Source of the DNA: an uncultured Oscillospiraceae bacterium
GTDB taxonomy: Bacteria > Bacillota > Clostridia > Oscillospirales > Oscillospiraceae
Length of the DNA: 64,000 nt
Reading direction: 5' to 3'
NCBI GenBank assembly: GCA_934573855.1
Contig: CAKTMF010000001.1
Location: 62,001-126,000 of the forward strand
This document shows, piece after piece, positions 42,741 to 51,109 of the stretch. The translations under genes were made by a program, and so were the position numbers. Under the pieces are notes generated by a model. It ran no database searches and was not told the DNA's origin. It was given only the letters and a program-made list of their open reading frames with translations. Positions within the stretch are counted from its first letter, which is position 1. The number at the start of each line of letters is the position of its first letter.

Positions 42741-43409
42741 TCATATTTTCAGGTCTATATTCGTGCCGGAGATACCGGCGAAAGCACCCTTGCGCGCCTG
42801 CGGGGAATCGGGGTGGCAGGTCAGCCATTTGCCCCTCATCCAGAAAAGCTTTTCCTCACCGGGGGCGGAGGGGTCGACATGCCCCGCAGGGGAGTTGACG
42901 CCCCTTTCCAGCACCACGAGGCAGTTGAAGCCGTCGTCGCTCACACGGCAGGGGGCGAAATGCAGCACCAGCGGGAATATCTCCACGACCGTGTCCGGCG
43001 GCAGGTAGAAGCCGCAGACGGACGAGGAATCGAGCCGCCCGCCGTCCATGCAGCCCGGCAGCGCCAGCAGCAGCACGAGGCCGGTGGTGGAAAAATTGAC
43101 CTCACTGCATTTGTGATATTCGAGAGCGTTGAGCATATGACCGCGCCCGTTGCAGTAGCCTGCCTCGATATCCATTTCGCCGAATACACTGCGGCGAAGG
43201 CCGCGGATGAACGCCGTTTCCTCAAGCTCGGGTACGGAGGCGGCGTAGCGGTTTCCCTGCTCCGGTATGGGCTGCGCGGCAAAGGCGCGGCGAAACTCCG
43301 CGTCCTCCACGGCGGGCAGCACCCGGCCGTAGGGCCTGAAGCGGCTGTCAAATACGCTGTAGATCTCAAGTCCGGGGTTAAGCTCTCTGAGCCTTTCGAC
43401 TGTATCCAT
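42741..43409 (-). CDS. DUF4867 family protein in the sulfosugar operon
   Basis: 222 residues matching DUF4867 by 'YSVFDSRFRPYGRVLP' near the N-terminus, 'EMDIEAGYCNGRGHMLNALE' in the middle and 'RGVNSPAGHVD' near the end. The overall pattern (His/Glu-containing small beta-rich protein) recalls cupin-like sugar-binding enzymes, but no reaction is established. It is the last gene of the operon with transketolase, RpiB-like isomerase and dehydrogenase, and its start overlaps the ROK regulator stop by one base. An accessory isomerase or mutarotase role on sulfoquinovose is possible and untested. Confidence 0.8.
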   Translation of the reverse strand: MDTVERLRELNPGLEIYSVFDSRFRPYGRVLPAVEDAEFRRAFAAQPIPEQGNRYAASVPELEETAFIRGLRRSVFGEMDIEAGYCNGRGHMLNALEYHKCSEVNFSTTGLVLLLALPGCMDGGRLDSSSVCGFYLPPDTVVEIFPLVLHFAPCRVSDDGFNCLVVLERGVNSPAGHVDPSAPGEEKLFWMRGKWLTCHPDSPQARKGAFAGISGTNIDLKI

Positions 43410-44608
43410 TACTGCATGCCTCCGTTGTCAATGAAATCCTCTATCACGAGCAGCCCGGCCGCCCTGTCCTCAAGAAGCTGATTGTAGGCGCTCTTCTCGG
43501 TGGTTATGTGATGGCCCGCGTCCACGCCCTCCTGAAGCTCGGCGAGGAGCCGGGTGAGGTAAAAATCGTTTTCAAACATACGCCCGTAAAGGACTATCTT
43601 TGCCGGGTCGATGATATAGATGACCGACTTGAGCGCGGCGGAGAGCGCGGATACCGCGCGGTCGACTATCTCGGCGGCGCCGGAATCGCCGCAGCTCGCG
43701 GCCTCGAGGACGTCCTCCACGGTCAGCGCGTCGCGCCCGCGCACAAGGCTCGTTTTCCACAGCACGGGGGTCTTGTCGGGAGAGAGTATGCATATGGCGT
43801 CCTCTCTTATCGCGGCGGGGGAGGCGATGGTCTCGAGACAGCCGCTCTTCCCGCAGGAGCATGGCTTGCCCCCGCGCCGGATGACGGGAATGTGGCCGAT
43901 CTCAGAGCATTGATTCGTGCCGCCCAGCCATATCCGGTCGTTTATCGAGAGAGAGGCGCCGATACCGTACTCGCACCTCAGAAAGAACTGGGAGTGGAGC
44001 TCGCGCTCCTTCGAGAGAAACATCTGCGCGGCAAAGAGCGCGCGCACGTTGTTCGACATCACGGCGCTGTAGCCGGTGTATTCCTCGACGCGCTGGGCCA
44101 GCGGGTAATCGGAGCAGTTGAGAGCGCCGAAGCTGTTGAGGACGACGCGCCCGTCAAAGGACGTGATGCCCCTTATCGCGATGCCGACGCCGAGGATACG
44201 CTCCTTTTCACGGATATGCTCTTCTGTGAGGGCCATGAGCCGCTCGCAGAGCATTTTCACCGTGGCCTCGGCGGGCGCGGCGGGGATGAGCTCTATCTCC
44301 TCGGAGAAGATAACGCTCCCGTCGAGCCATACGGCGGAGACTATGGCCTGCCGCAGGTTTATGAGCAGCCCGAGAGCGCAGCGGGATCTCTCGTCCAGCT
44401 CCACCATCACCTCGCGCCGCCCTGCGCCGCCGCCGGGGAGGAGGCGGCCGTCCTTGACGATACCCTCCTCGATAAGCTCCCCGACTATCTTCGTGATGGC
44501 GGCTGGGGTGAGACGTATGGTCTCGGAGAGATGCTTGCGGGACATGCCGCCCTGCTCGTGCAGGATGTGGAGCGCGGCGCTGCGGTTGACGCGCTTGACG
44601 CCCATCAT
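43409..44608 (-). CDS. ROK-family transcriptional regulator
   Basis: 399 residues. Winged helix at 1-75 ('MSRKHLSETIRLTPAAITKI') followed by a ROK sugar-kinase-like domain with the zinc motif 'PCSCGKSGCLETIASPAA'. This is the XylR/NagC/Mlc architecture that senses a sugar. ATG 44608 is chosen because GAAGG lies upstream. It is inside the operon it probably controls; the shared 21-bp repeat at three nearby promoters is the natural candidate operator. The ligand would be sulfoquinovose or a derivative, by inference. Confidence 0.9.
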   Translation of the reverse strand: MMGVKRVNRSAALHILHEQGGMSRKHLSETIRLTPAAITKIVGELIEEGIVKDGRLLPGGGAGRREVMVELDERSRCALGLLINLRQAIVSAVWLDGSVIFSEEIELIPAAPAEATVKMLCERLMALTEEHIREKERILGVGIAIRGITSFDGRVVLNSFGALNCSDYPLAQRVEEYTGYSAVMSNNVRALFAAQMFLSKERELHSQFFLRCEYGIGASLSINDRIWLGGTNQCSEIGHIPVIRRGGKPCSCGKSGCLETIASPAAIREDAICILSPDKTPVLWKTSLVRGRDALTVEDVLEAASCGDSGAAEIVDRAVSALSAALKSVIYIIDPAKIVLYGRMFENDFYLTRLLAELQEGVDAGHHITTEKSAYNQLLEDRAAGLLVIEDFIDNGGMQ

Positions 44609-44635
44609 GTTGTCGCCTTCTCGAAGCATTTCTAC

Positions 44636-45562
44636 TTATCCTCCATGGGCGGGACGCCCGGCGGCGTCCTCGCGGTTGATACGGCCTCTGAGCAGTATTA
44701 CGGCAGCGCCGCCAAGGACGACGGCAATGCCGGCGAGCTTTTTCACGGTAAGCACCTCGTCAAGAAATGCTACGCCGATAAAGCAGCTCACGACAGGCAT
44801 GAGCAGAAGGTAGAGCTTCACGACCCATACCTCGTATTTTTTCAGGTTGCGGTAATAGAAAAAGTACAGCCCCGTCTGCGCAAGTCCTCCCAGCGCGGCA
44901 AGCCACCAGAAGCCCGGCACAGTGCCGAAGGAGGAGGCGCGGAAGTCGCCCGCGGCGAGAGCGCCGGCACAGAAGAGCGCCAGCACGACGAAGTTGTTAT
45001 AGTAGGCGATGATATCGGCCCCGACACGGTATTTTTCCTGCGCCGCCTTGATAAGGAAGGCGTTTACGGTGACGCACAGCGCACTGAGGATGAAAAAGAG
45101 GTCGGTGACGTGGAGGCTCATTTCGTGAATATCCACGCCCAGCACCAGCAGCACCCCGGCAAGCATTACGAGCGTCCCCGCCCAGTCGGAGGGATACAGC
45201 TTTTTCTTATAGATCAAGACGGTCGCAAAATTGACCATCAGCACGTCGGTTTTCAAAAGGGCTGTGCCGGTACTCAGAGAGCCTCCGGCATAGCCCAGAT
45301 TTGCAAAGAGGTCGAGAAGAAAACCGACCGTTCCTATCAGAATGAGGATGAGCGTGGCCCTGCCCTGACGCAGAAGCTCCGGGAGGATACCCTCCGCCGC
45401 GAGCTGCACGGTCAGGAACACGAACGCGAACAGGCGCAGCAGGAAACCGGCCAGCAGGGCGGAACCCGTCGCGCCGACCATGACCTTCGAGAGCGCGTAG
45501 TACGCCGACCACGATACCACCATTGCGCCAATCATAAGACCGGCTCTGACTCCGCCCTTCAT
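44636..45562 (-). CDS. EamA/DMT-family permease
   Basis: 308 residues, about ten hydrophobic helices in two EamA repeats ('LFANLGYAGGSLSTGTALL' in the first, 'LKLYLLLMPVVSCFIGVAFL'-like segment in the second). DMT permeases export amino acids and other small metabolites. In this operon its likely job is export of the C2 sulfonate end product, or less likely uptake. The ATGA overlap with the dehydrogenase gene supports a direct functional link. Confidence 0.88.
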   Translation of the reverse strand: MKGGVRAGLMIGAMVVSWSAYYALSKVMVGATGSALLAGFLLRLFAFVFLTVQLAAEGILPELLRQGRATLILILIGTVGFLLDLFANLGYAGGSLSTGTALLKTDVLMVNFATVLIYKKKLYPSDWAGTLVMLAGVLLVLGVDIHEMSLHVTDLFFILSALCVTVNAFLIKAAQEKYRVGADIIAYYNNFVVLALFCAGALAAGDFRASSFGTVPGFWWLAALGGLAQTGLYFFYYRNLKKYEVWVVKLYLLLMPVVSCFIGVAFLDEVLTVKKLAGIAVVLGGAAVILLRGRINREDAAGRPAHGG

Positions 45563-46653
45563 CTCAGCGCTTCAAACATGGCCTTGACGGCGGCGGCGTC
45601 CATTCGGACGGGGTTGTTGTTCATGAGCGGGTGCGCGGCGCAGTCGGCGGCGAGCTTGTCTATGTCGACCTCGCCCAGCTCGCTCAGACGGCAGCGCAGA
45701 CCGCCGAGAGCCTTGAGCTGCGCGATCCTGTCCGCGAGGGCCGCAGTGTTCTCGAGGCCGACGGCGCGGCAGAGGTATTCGAGACGCTCGTCGGCGTTTA
45801 TCCGCACGAGACTGTCGAGCGTGAAGGCGCAGGCCTCGCCGTGCGGGAGATGGTAGTCCTCGGAGAGCGGGTAGCTGCATGCGTGGCTGGCCGCGGTCTT
45901 GGGCAGGGCAAAGGACAGCCCGCCGAGGAGCGAGGCAAGGGACATCGCGCTGCGCGCGTCCATATCGCCGCCGTCCGTGTACGCCTTCTCGAGATTCGCG
46001 AGGATGAGGCGCACGGCCTCAATGGCCATGAGGTCGGAAATGGGCTGGTGATTGCGGCTCCAGTAGCCCTCGAGCGCGTGGGCGAGAGCGTCAAGCCCGG
46101 TGTTCATGGTGGTGCGCGGCGGGACGGTGGAGGAAAGCACCGGGTCCACGATAGCCGCGGTGGGCATGAACACGGGGTTATTGATGGTCTTTTTCTCCGT
46201 GCCGTGGCTGACGACGGAGACCTGAGTCACCTCGCTGCCGGTACCGGCGGTGGTGGGGACGGCGATTATGGTGAGGCGCTTTTCGGGGAAGGGCTTTCCG
46301 CGGTAATAGTCAAGGGCCTCGCCGTCGCCGAGCGCGGCGGCCGCGGCGAATTTCGCGGTGTCGATGGAGCTGCCGCCGCCGATACCGATCACGGCGTCGG
46401 CGTTATGAGCGCGCGCGAGACGCACCGTCTCCTCAACGCCGGAGAGCTGAGGATTCTGCTCCACACCGGAGAAGATCGCGCAGATACGGCCGTCCTTTTC
46501 CGCAAGCTCCTGCGCCTTCGGGGCGAAATGCCGGCCGCAGACGAGGACGCAGCGGGAAACGGAGAGGCTCTCAAGCACGTCTCCCAGCTTTTCAAAAGCG
46601 CCCGCGCCGAAATATATCTTTACGGGCTGGGAGTAAATGAACTCATTTACCAT
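45559..46653 (-). CDS. Iron-type alcohol dehydrogenase, candidate sulfoacetaldehyde reductase
   Basis: 364 residues, group III alcohol dehydrogenase. NAD-binding 'IGIGGGSSIDTAK' (about 89-101) and 'VPTTAGTGSEVT' (132-143); metal ligands Asp188, His192, His257 and His271 are all present, unlike the related enzyme at 7.0 kb. Sulfoacetaldehyde reductases of this family (TauF of bifidobacteria) are known. Following transketolase and RpiB-like genes, reduction of sulfoacetaldehyde to isethionate is the best guess; a diol dehydrogenase role is the alternative. Overlaps the RpiB-like gene by eleven bases. Confidence 0.88.
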   Translation of the reverse strand: MVNEFIYSQPVKIYFGAGAFEKLGDVLESLSVSRCVLVCGRHFAPKAQELAEKDGRICAIFSGVEQNPQLSGVEETVRLARAHNADAVIGIGGGSSIDTAKFAAAAALGDGEALDYYRGKPFPEKRLTIIAVPTTAGTGSEVTQVSVVSHGTEKKTINNPVFMPTAAIVDPVLSSTVPPRTTMNTGLDALAHALEGYWSRNHQPISDLMAIEAVRLILANLEKAYTDGGDMDARSAMSLASLLGGLSFALPKTAASHACSYPLSEDYHLPHGEACAFTLDSLVRINADERLEYLCRAVGLENTAALADRIAQLKALGGLRCRLSELGEVDIDKLAADCAAHPLMNNNPVRMDAAAVKAMFEALR

Positions 46654-47119
46654 AGATGTTATCCTCGATGGCCTTGACCTGAACGCTGAACTTCTTCATG
46701 TTCTCCTTGCGCCAGTCCTCAAGGTCCTGGCACCACTCGGTGGTGAGGAACGCCTTGACCATCTCGATGGCCATCTCGGGGCCGACTATCCAGCCGCCCA
46801 TGCAGAGGATGTTCGCGTTGTTGATGGCACGCGCCATCTTCGCGGAGTATACGCCCTCGCAGGCGACGGCGTAGACGCCCTTGAACTTGTTGGAGACGAC
46901 GTTCATGCCGGCTCCGGTGCCGCAGATGAGTATGGCGCGGTCATATTCCCCGCTCTGCACGAGGGGGGCGACCGTTCCGGCGACTTCGTAATAGGGATGA
47001 ACATGCTCAAGATCGGTAGTGCCAAGGTCTGCAAAATCCGCGCCCTGCTCGGTGAGGAACGCTTTTATGGCTTCTTTTACGGCGAAGCCGGATTTGTCGC
47101 TTCCGATAGCTATCTTCAT
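46643..47119 (-). CDS. RpiB/LacAB-family isomerase, candidate 4-deoxy-4-sulfoerythrose isomerase
   Basis: 158 residues with 'MKIAIGSDKSGFAVKEAIKA' at the start and 'LICGTGAGMNVVSNKFKGVY' carrying the catalytic Cys/Thr. The family interconverts aldose and ketose sugars, most often ribose 5-phosphate. Between transketolase and dehydrogenase genes of a sulfoquinovose cluster, the sulfo-transketolase scheme calls for exactly such an enzyme to turn 4-deoxy-4-sulfoerythrose into the erythrulose. Plain ribose-5-phosphate isomerase is the fallback. Confidence 0.88.
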   Translation of the reverse strand: MKIAIGSDKSGFAVKEAIKAFLTEQGADFADLGTTDLEHVHPYYEVAGTVAPLVQSGEYDRAILICGTGAGMNVVSNKFKGVYAVACEGVYSAKMARAINNANILCMGGWIVGPEMAIEMVKAFLTTEWCQDLEDWRKENMKKFSVQVKAIEDNIYGK

Positions 47120-47142
47120 ATTCGTTCTCCTTTATTTACCTG

Positions 47143-48066
47143 TTACTTGAGGGATATGGCTTCCTTTGCGCCCGCGACGATGTTCTCGACGGTGAGACCC
47201 AGCACCTCGCGCAGGTACGGCATCTTGCCGACCTCGCCGAAGCGATCCTGAACGCCGACGGCGCACACGGGGATCTTCTCCTTGGCGAGAGCCTCAGTGA
47301 CGGCGGAGTGAAGGCCGCCGATAACGTTGTGGTTCTCAACGGTGAGGACCGCGCCGGTCTTGCTCGCGGAGGCGACGACGGTCTCGCGGTCGATGGGCTT
47401 GATGGTGTGGACGTTGATGACCTCGGCGCTGATGCCCTCGGCCCCGAGACGCTTTGCGGCCTCGATAGTGTCGGCGGTCATAAGGCCGGAGACGAAAATG
47501 GTCACGTCGCTGCCCTCGCGGATGGTGTCGGCCTTGAAGAGGTCGAACTTATAGTCCTCGCCGAAGATGACGGGCTGGCTCTTGCGGAAGAGGCGGATGT
47601 ACACGCAGCCGTCGTAGTCGTTGATGACGGGCATTGCCGCGCGCAGCTGCACCTCGTCGACCGGCTCGAAAATGACTATGCCGGGGATGGAGCGCAGGAC
47701 GCCGATATCCTCCATGCTCATGTGGGTGCCGCCGTTGAGCTCGGCGGAGATGCCGGGATCGGTGCCGACGACCTTGACATTGCTCTTCGCGTAGACGATG
47801 GAGATGGCGATCTGGTCGCAGATACGGCGGGTGGCGAAGGGAGTGAAGCTCTCGATATAGGGCTTGAAGCCGTAGCTCGCAAGACCCGCGGCGATGGAGG
47901 CCATGTTCTGCTCGGCGACGCCGCAGTCGAACATCTGCTTGGGGAAGCGCTCATAAAGGTTTCTTGTGCCGCTTGCCTTTGAAAGGTCGGCGTCGAGGAC
48001 GCAGACGTGCCTGTCCTCTTCCATCATCTTTGCCAGACATTCGGCGTAAACAGCTCTCATTTCCAT
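47143..48066 (-). CDS. Transketolase C-terminal subunit
   Basis: 307 residues covering the Pyr and C-terminal domains of transketolase; the catalytic Glu lies in 'DCGVAEQNMASIAAGLASYG' and the last domain ends with 'LTVENHNVIGGLHSAVTEAL'. Split transketolases are common in Clostridia. It works with the N-terminal subunit encoded four bases upstream. In sulfo-transketolase pathways this pair (SqwGH) cleaves 6-deoxy-6-sulfofructose and then sulfoerythrulose, passing C2 units to glyceraldehyde 3-phosphate to yield xylulose 5-phosphate. Confidence 0.93.
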   Translation of the reverse strand: MEMRAVYAECLAKMMEEDRHVCVLDADLSKASGTRNLYERFPKQMFDCGVAEQNMASIAAGLASYGFKPYIESFTPFATRRICDQIAISIVYAKSNVKVVGTDPGISAELNGGTHMSMEDIGVLRSIPGIVIFEPVDEVQLRAAMPVINDYDGCVYIRLFRKSQPVIFGEDYKFDLFKADTIREGSDVTIFVSGLMTADTIEAAKRLGAEGISAEVINVHTIKPIDRETVVASASKTGAVLTVENHNVIGGLHSAVTEALAKEKIPVCAVGVQDRFGEVGKMPYLREVLGLTVENIVAGAKEAISLK

Positions 48067-48070
48067 AGTA

Positions 48071-48896
48071 TCACTCTCCTCTTATCTCGGCGATGGCGCG
48101 CTGTGCGTCATCCCAGCTGATGTTTGCGTTGTGGCAGGAAGCGCCCATTGCCTCGACAAAGGACACGCCGCAGCCCTTTACGGTGTTGAGCAGGACCATG
48201 GTGGGCTTGCCGGAGCCGCGGTTCGCCTTTGCGGCGGCGACGGCGGCCTCTACCTGGGCGACATCGTTGCCGTCCTTCACGTCGATGACGTTCCAGCCGA
48301 AGGCCGCCCACTTGTCGGCAAGGGGAGCGATGGAGTTGACCTCCTCGACGGAGCCGTCTATCTGGAGCTTATTGTAATCGGTGAAGCCGATGAGATTGTC
48401 AAGCTTCTTTGCGGAGGCAAACATCGCGGCCTCCCAGATCTGACCCTCCTGAGACTCGCCGTCGCCGATGAGGGCGTAAACGGTCGCGCCGTCGTCGTCG
48501 AGCTTGGAGCCGAGAGCCACGCCGACGGCGCAGCTGAAGCCCTGACCGAGGGAGCCGGTGGTCATGTCGATACCGGTGGTGCGGTTCATGTCGCAGTGGC
48601 TGGGCAGGTTGGTGCCGCCCTGATTGAGGGTGAGGAGCAGCTCCTTGTCGAAGTAGCCGCGATTCGCGAGAGCGGCGTACACGGCGGGGCCGGCGTGGCC
48701 CTTGGAGCAGACGAATCTGTCGCGTCCGGGCATTTTGGGCTGCTCGGGGTCGATATTCATTTCCTTGAAGTAAAGGACGGCCAGCAGCTCGACCACGGAG
48801 AGGCAGCCGCCGATGTGGCCCACGCCGAGATGCCCGATACAGGTCATGATATCGCAGCGGATATCCTTGCGGATTTCTTTCAGATCGTAATTCAAG
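48071..48896 (-). CDS. Transketolase N-terminal subunit
   Basis: 275 residues with the thiamine-diphosphate domain: 'CIGHLGVGHIGGCLSVVELL' near residue 18, 'SKGHAGPAVYAALANRGYF' and the GDG motif 'LIGDGESQEGQIWEAAMFAS'. It begins the seven-gene operon. TTG 48896 is chosen as start: GGAGG lies nine bases before it, and the ATG codons further upstream lie across the operator and have no site. The sequence does not separate a sulfosugar transketolase from an ordinary one; context does. Confidence 0.93.
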
Positions 48897-48914
48897 TGAA
48901 CATTCCTCCTTATT

Positions 48915-48935
48915 TGATTAAAAGGCTTAATCAAA
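48915..48935. promoter_or_regulatory. Operator candidate A
   Basis: Inverted repeat TTGATTAA-N5-TTAATCAA, just downstream of the transketolase promoter's -10, covering the expected transcription start and leader. It matches repeats at 49043 and 53293 (common form ATTAA-N5-TTAATyAA). Confidence 0.75.
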
Positions 48936-48939
48936 TGCA

Positions 48940-48968
48940 TGATAATCCACCGCATATTCTTTGTCAAT
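48940..48968 (-). promoter_or_regulatory. Promoter of the transketolase operon
   Basis: On the minus strand TTGACA (48968-48963), 17 bases, TATCAT (48945-48940). Confidence 0.85.
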
Positions 48969-49015
48969 ATGTATTCTGTACAAAAAATAATGACCGCAAT
49001 CTACATTCTGAGGGA

Positions 49016-49044
49016 TTGACTTTTTGGGGCGGGACACTTATGAT
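49016..49044 (+). promoter_or_regulatory. Promoter of the isomerase-sulfoquinovosidase operon
   Basis: TTGACT (49016-49021), 17 bases, TATGAT (49039-49044). It is divergent from the transketolase promoter. Confidence 0.8.
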
Positions 49045-49063
49045 TATTAAAGGCGTTAATTAA
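49043..49063. promoter_or_regulatory. Operator candidate B
   Basis: ATTATTAA-N5-TTAATTAA type repeat (21 bases) overlapping the end of the -10 element, of the same form as the sites at 48915 and 53293. Confidence 0.7.
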
Positions 49064-49086
49064 TTATTTCATGCGAGGTTTATGAA

Positions 49087-50427
49087 ATGAAAAAGTTTTC
49101 TGCGGTATATGTTCCGGTCGGTGTGCCGACCTTCCACCTTGAGAGCGCGCAGGCGCAGTTCGACGCTTCCGCAGCGCTCCTGCGCGGCCTTTGCCCCGAT
49201 GTGACGGTCCCGGAGAAAATGCTCCTGACCATGGACGAGCTGAGAGAATACCTTGACGGCGCGGAGCCGGACGCGGTGATCTTCCAGAATCTCACCTTCG
49301 CGAACGCGGCCTACATGTCCGAGGTGCTTCGCCGCTTCGACTGCCCGCTGCTTCTCTGGACGCTCAGGGAGCCGGTCATCGACGGCGGGCGGCTCCGCCT
49401 CAATTCGCTCACCGGCGCGTACTCCGCGGCCAATACCCTGCGCGCCTTTGACGACAGGAGCTTTGAATATCTTTTCGGCGCGCCCGGCGAGGAGCGCAGC
49501 GCGAAGGCGCTCGGCGAGTTCCTCTCGGCGGCGCGGCTCAAGCATGACATGCGCTCGCTCCGCGTAGCGGCCGTCGGCCACACTCCGCAGGGCTTCGGCT
49601 TCGGCAGGGCGCTCGACGGCGAGCTTATGAACGCCTTCGGCGCGGAGCTTCAGGCGATCGAGGCGCGCGAGCTTATCGACGCGGCCAAGGGCTATACCGA
49701 CGAGGAGTGCGCGGAGTATCTCGAGAGATCACGCTGCGCCATGTGCGGCCTTGAAAATACTCCGGAGAAGAACAGGCTCGACTATGCCCGCCTATATAAG
49801 TCATATTCCGACTATGTGCAGAAAAACGGTATCGGGGCGCTCGCGTCGCGCTGCTGGCCGGATTTCTTCACGGCCTTCGGCACGCCCGTGTGCGCGGTGC
49901 TCTCCATGCTCAATGACGACGGCGTTGCCGCCGCCTGCGAGGCGGACATCTACGGCGCGCTCTCGATGTGGATAGGCATGCGCCTCTCCGGCTCGCCGGT
50001 GTTCTTCGGCGACCCCGTGTCGCTCGACGAGGGCGAGAGCAGCATAACCTTCTGGCACTGCGGAGCGGCGGCCTGCTCCCTCGCGCGGCGCGACACCGGC
50101 GCGCAGGTCGGCGTACATCCCAACAGAAAGATCGGCCCCGCAATGGACTTCGGCTGCGAGGCGTTCAAAGAGGCGACGGTGTTCCGCGTGGGCCGCGAGC
50201 CTGACGGGAGCTTCCGCTTCTTCATACTCGAGGGCGAGGCTCTCGACAAGCCCAAGCAGTTCACGGGGACCTCCGTCGTCGTCCGCACGGAGACTCCCAG
50301 CCGCGAGGTCGTGGAGGAGAGCGTTCTCGACGGCTTCGAGCCGCATTTTGTCGTCATGAAGGGCAGACACGCCGGGGAACTCGAGTGCCTCGCGCGCATG
50401 CTGGGCTTCGAGATATACAGATACTGA
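49087..50427 (+). CDS. Fucose/arabinose-isomerase-like protein, candidate sulfoquinovose isomerase
   Basis: 446 residues resembling the L-fucose/L-arabinose isomerase superfamily: 'VGHTPQGFGFGRALDGELMN' in the middle, 'ASRCWPDFFTAFGTPVCAVL' and 'NDDGVAAACEADIYGALSMW' with the conserved Glu/Asp positions, then 'GSPVFFGDPVSLDE'. These enzymes convert aldoses to ketoses using Mn2+. As first gene of the operon with a sulfoquinovosidase, the expected step is sulfoquinovose to 6-deoxy-6-sulfofructose. The substrate is inferred. GCGAGG-type ribosome binding site close to ATG 49087. Confidence 0.82.
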   Translation: MKKFSAVYVPVGVPTFHLESAQAQFDASAALLRGLCPDVTVPEKMLLTMDELREYLDGAEPDAVIFQNLTFANAAYMSEVLRRFDCPLLLWTLREPVIDGGRLRLNSLTGAYSAANTLRAFDDRSFEYLFGAPGEERSAKALGEFLSAARLKHDMRSLRVAAVGHTPQGFGFGRALDGELMNAFGAELQAIEARELIDAAKGYTDEECAEYLERSRCAMCGLENTPEKNRLDYARLYKSYSDYVQKNGIGALASRCWPDFFTAFGTPVCAVLSMLNDDGVAAACEADIYGALSMWIGMRLSGSPVFFGDPVSLDEGESSITFWHCGAAACSLARRDTGAQVGVHPNRKIGPAMDFGCEAFKEATVFRVGREPDGSFRFFILEGEALDKPKQFTGTSVVVRTETPSREVVEESVLDGFEPHFVVMKGRHAGELECLARMLGFEIYRY

Positions 50428-50461
50428 GACCGGACGAACGGTCTGAGCGAGGATAAACGCA

Positions 50462-51097
50462 ATGCGAAAGCAATTTGAAGATACCGCCGTCGGCAGCGCG
50501 CTCTCAGCCGCTATCGACGTGATATTTGCGGGGCTGCTGTGGTGCCTCTGCTCCATACCTGTTATCACCGTCGGCCCGGCCTCCGCCGCGCTGTACTACA
50601 CCACAGTCAAATCCGTCCGGCACGAGCGCGGCCATGTAGCCTCGACCTTTTTTGGGGCGTTTCGCGCGAATTTCAGGATATCCCTCGCCGAATGGCTCAT
50701 CATCCTCGCGTACGTCCTCCTCGGCGCGGCGAACGTCTATGCCGCGGACCGCATGGGCGACGCGCTCGGGCCGGTGCAGAGGTACCTGAGCCGGATAATG
50801 CTGCTGCCGGCGGCGTTCCTCTCGGTGTGGATGTTCCCGTTCATCTCCCGCTTTGAAAACACGGTGAAGGGGACGTTCAAATGCGCGTGCTTCCTAATGC
50901 TCAGACATTTCGGCAGGACCGCGCTGATGACGCTGGAGCTGGGAGCGTTCGTGCTGGCGGGCTGGCTCATCCCGCTGCTCATCCCGCTCATGCCGGGGCT
51001 TTGCTGCCTCATCATGTCCTACAGCGCCGAGGGCGCGCTGCGCGAGGCCGCGAAGAACTCCGAGGACAACAACGAGGATAAATGGTATAACGAATGA
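50462..51097 (+). CDS. YesL-family (DUF624) membrane protein
   Basis: 211 residues with about five to six hydrophobic helices and the DUF624 pattern 'LWCLCSIPVITVGPASAALY' near residue 23. YesL proteins accompany carbohydrate ABC transporters and polysaccharide-use operons in Firmicutes; their function is unknown. Here it lies between the isomerase and sulfoquinovosidase genes, in the transporter's regulon, which fits that habit. Confidence 0.9.
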   Translation: MRKQFEDTAVGSALSAAIDVIFAGLLWCLCSIPVITVGPASAALYYTTVKSVRHERGHVASTFFGAFRANFRISLAEWLIILAYVLLGAANVYAADRMGDALGPVQRYLSRIMLLPAAFLSVWMFPFISRFENTVKGTFKCACFLMLRHFGRTALMTLELGAFVLAGWLIPLLIPLMPGLCCLIMSYSAEGALREAAKNSEDNNEDKWYNE

Positions 51098-51109
51098 GAG
51101 GGTCACGCT

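Noticed and set aside
43508..45856. A 782-codon open frame on the plus strand opposite the ROK and EamA genes
   Set aside because: High GC keeps antisense frames open. It has no domain pattern, is rich in His, Arg, Gly and Glu as shadows are, and lies fully opposite well-recognised genes. The same holds for long antisense frames at 1802-2791, 3762-5114, 8202-10040, 19173-20498 and 22209-23621.
47143..48896. Transketolase pair as a plain pentose-phosphate enzyme with a chance location
   Set aside because: Possible by sequence alone, but the operon with RpiB-like isomerase, dehydrogenase and permease and the shared operator with a sulfoquinovosidase make the sulfosugar role the better reading.
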